Shown piece after piece: positions 61,989 to 62,342 of a stretch of DNA of 62,342 nt. The notes under the pieces were generated by a model. The model was not told the origin of the DNA. It was given only the letters and a program-made list of their open reading frames with translations, and ran no database searches. Position 1 is the first letter of the stretch. The number at the start of each line of letters is the position of its first letter. Source of the DNA: Hyphomicrobiales bacterium 4NK60-0047b (lineage in GTDB: Bacteria > Pseudomonadota > Alphaproteobacteria > Rhizobiales > HXMU1428-3); assembly GCA_040367435.1 (NCBI GenBank), contig BAABWY010000010.1, positions 1 to 62,342 on the forward strand, given 5' to 3'. The position numbers and the translations under genes were made by a program.

Positions 61989-62254
61989 TTTTTCCAACTC
62001 CTCGAATTTAGAAATATTGTTAAGCAATCAAGTGATCACTCATCTAAAATGGACTGGCCGGTGAAGCCGTTTAAACGCAATACGTAAGCGAAACGCCATC
62101 ACCACATCCGGTATCAGGCGCAGTCAGGTCACATGATCGAACCTGCATATAAGGGTGGGCTGATTTAGTTAAGAAAAGTTTAATAGGTGCGGAATATCAA
62201 AAAACTGTAACAAACCAAAAGCACTTATCCACACCCATTCATGGGTTTGTAAGA

Positions 62255-62342
62255 AAAAAGAAACTCAGCCTCTTTCGGAAAAGGAGGCATAGCACTATGC
62301 GGATGCTTAGTGGACATCTCAAGCAAAGAAAAGTAGCCCTCA
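62255..62342 (+). repeat. Modular intergenic repeat, copy E (cut by window end)
   Basis: Contains hairpin CCTCTTTCGGAAAAGGAGG and GCATAGCACTATGC, then GGATGCTTAGTGGACATCT, which closely matches GGATGCTATGTGGGCATCT in copy D, and TAGCCCTCA at the very end where other copies have TAGCCGTGAGAG. The remaining end lies outside the window. Confidence 0.6.

Overview
The window looks like chromosomal DNA of a low-GC alphaproteobacterium, most likely from the Hyphomicrobiales (Rhizobiales) side. The evidence is the gene content of the right half: a class I (archaeal-type) lysyl-tRNA synthetase, a dapD-DUF805-DUF805-dapE operon, a Tat-exported right-handed repeat protein of the TIGR03808 type, MeaB, SelO and a two-domain Ada. 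No rRNA gene, complete tRNA gene, CRISPR array, transposase or integrase was seen. The assignment is inference from gene families; no database search was possible.

Region 1 (1-12.2 kb) is an accessory block for the cell envelope. Leftward genes encode a large exported TPR-CHAT (caspase-fold) protein, two small exported proteins and a coiled-coil membrane protein. Rightward genes encode two tandem, clearly duplicated exported ClpP-fold proteins that keep the Ser and His positions, then an OmpA-type peptidoglycan-binding protein and another exported protein. A TPR protein and an orphan Cro/CI-type regulator follow in two gene-poor gaps. A 26-nt sequence resembling the 3' end of a tRNA lies in the first gap. 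The co-occurrence of two unrelated exported protease folds with a wall anchor is the best candidate here for an undescribed system.

Region 2 (12.6-33.9 kb) is a surface-polysaccharide locus. ManC makes GDP-mannose. Several glycosyltransferases (GT4, GT2, a double GT, an exostosin-like protein), three SAM-dependent methyltransferases (one a double FkbM fusion) and a sulfotransferase-like coiled-coil protein assemble and decorate the glycan. A GtrII/GtrB/GtrA set could add glucosyl side groups outside the inner membrane. An ABC-2 permease with its ATPase exports the polymer. A tail-spike-like DUF2793 protein and a small membrane-anchored beta-sandwich protein lie in the opposite direction inside the locus. 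Region 2 looks more A+T-rich than the right half (by eye, not computed).

Region 3 (33.9-62.3 kb) is mostly housekeeping and conserved genes: LysR regulator/methyltransferase pair, YceI, SelO, Ada, short-chain dehydrogenases, ArsR-SRPBCC fusion, VOC proteins, OmpA with an N-terminal DUF4892-like domain, LysS, TerB-like protein, Tat repeat protein, PAS protein with a degenerate kinase, MeaB, YqaA-type membrane protein, isochorismatase, the dap operon, LOG-type protein with a site-2 protease, CFA synthase and an acyltransferase. Its gaps carry two unusual DNA structures: a dispersed family of modular, hairpin-rich intergenic repeats (six copies from 46.2 kb to the window end, all in one orientation) and a nested long inverted repeat upstream of dapD. 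A tiny bicistronic operon (68 + 47 codons) with good ribosome sites and its own terminator lies near the right edge.
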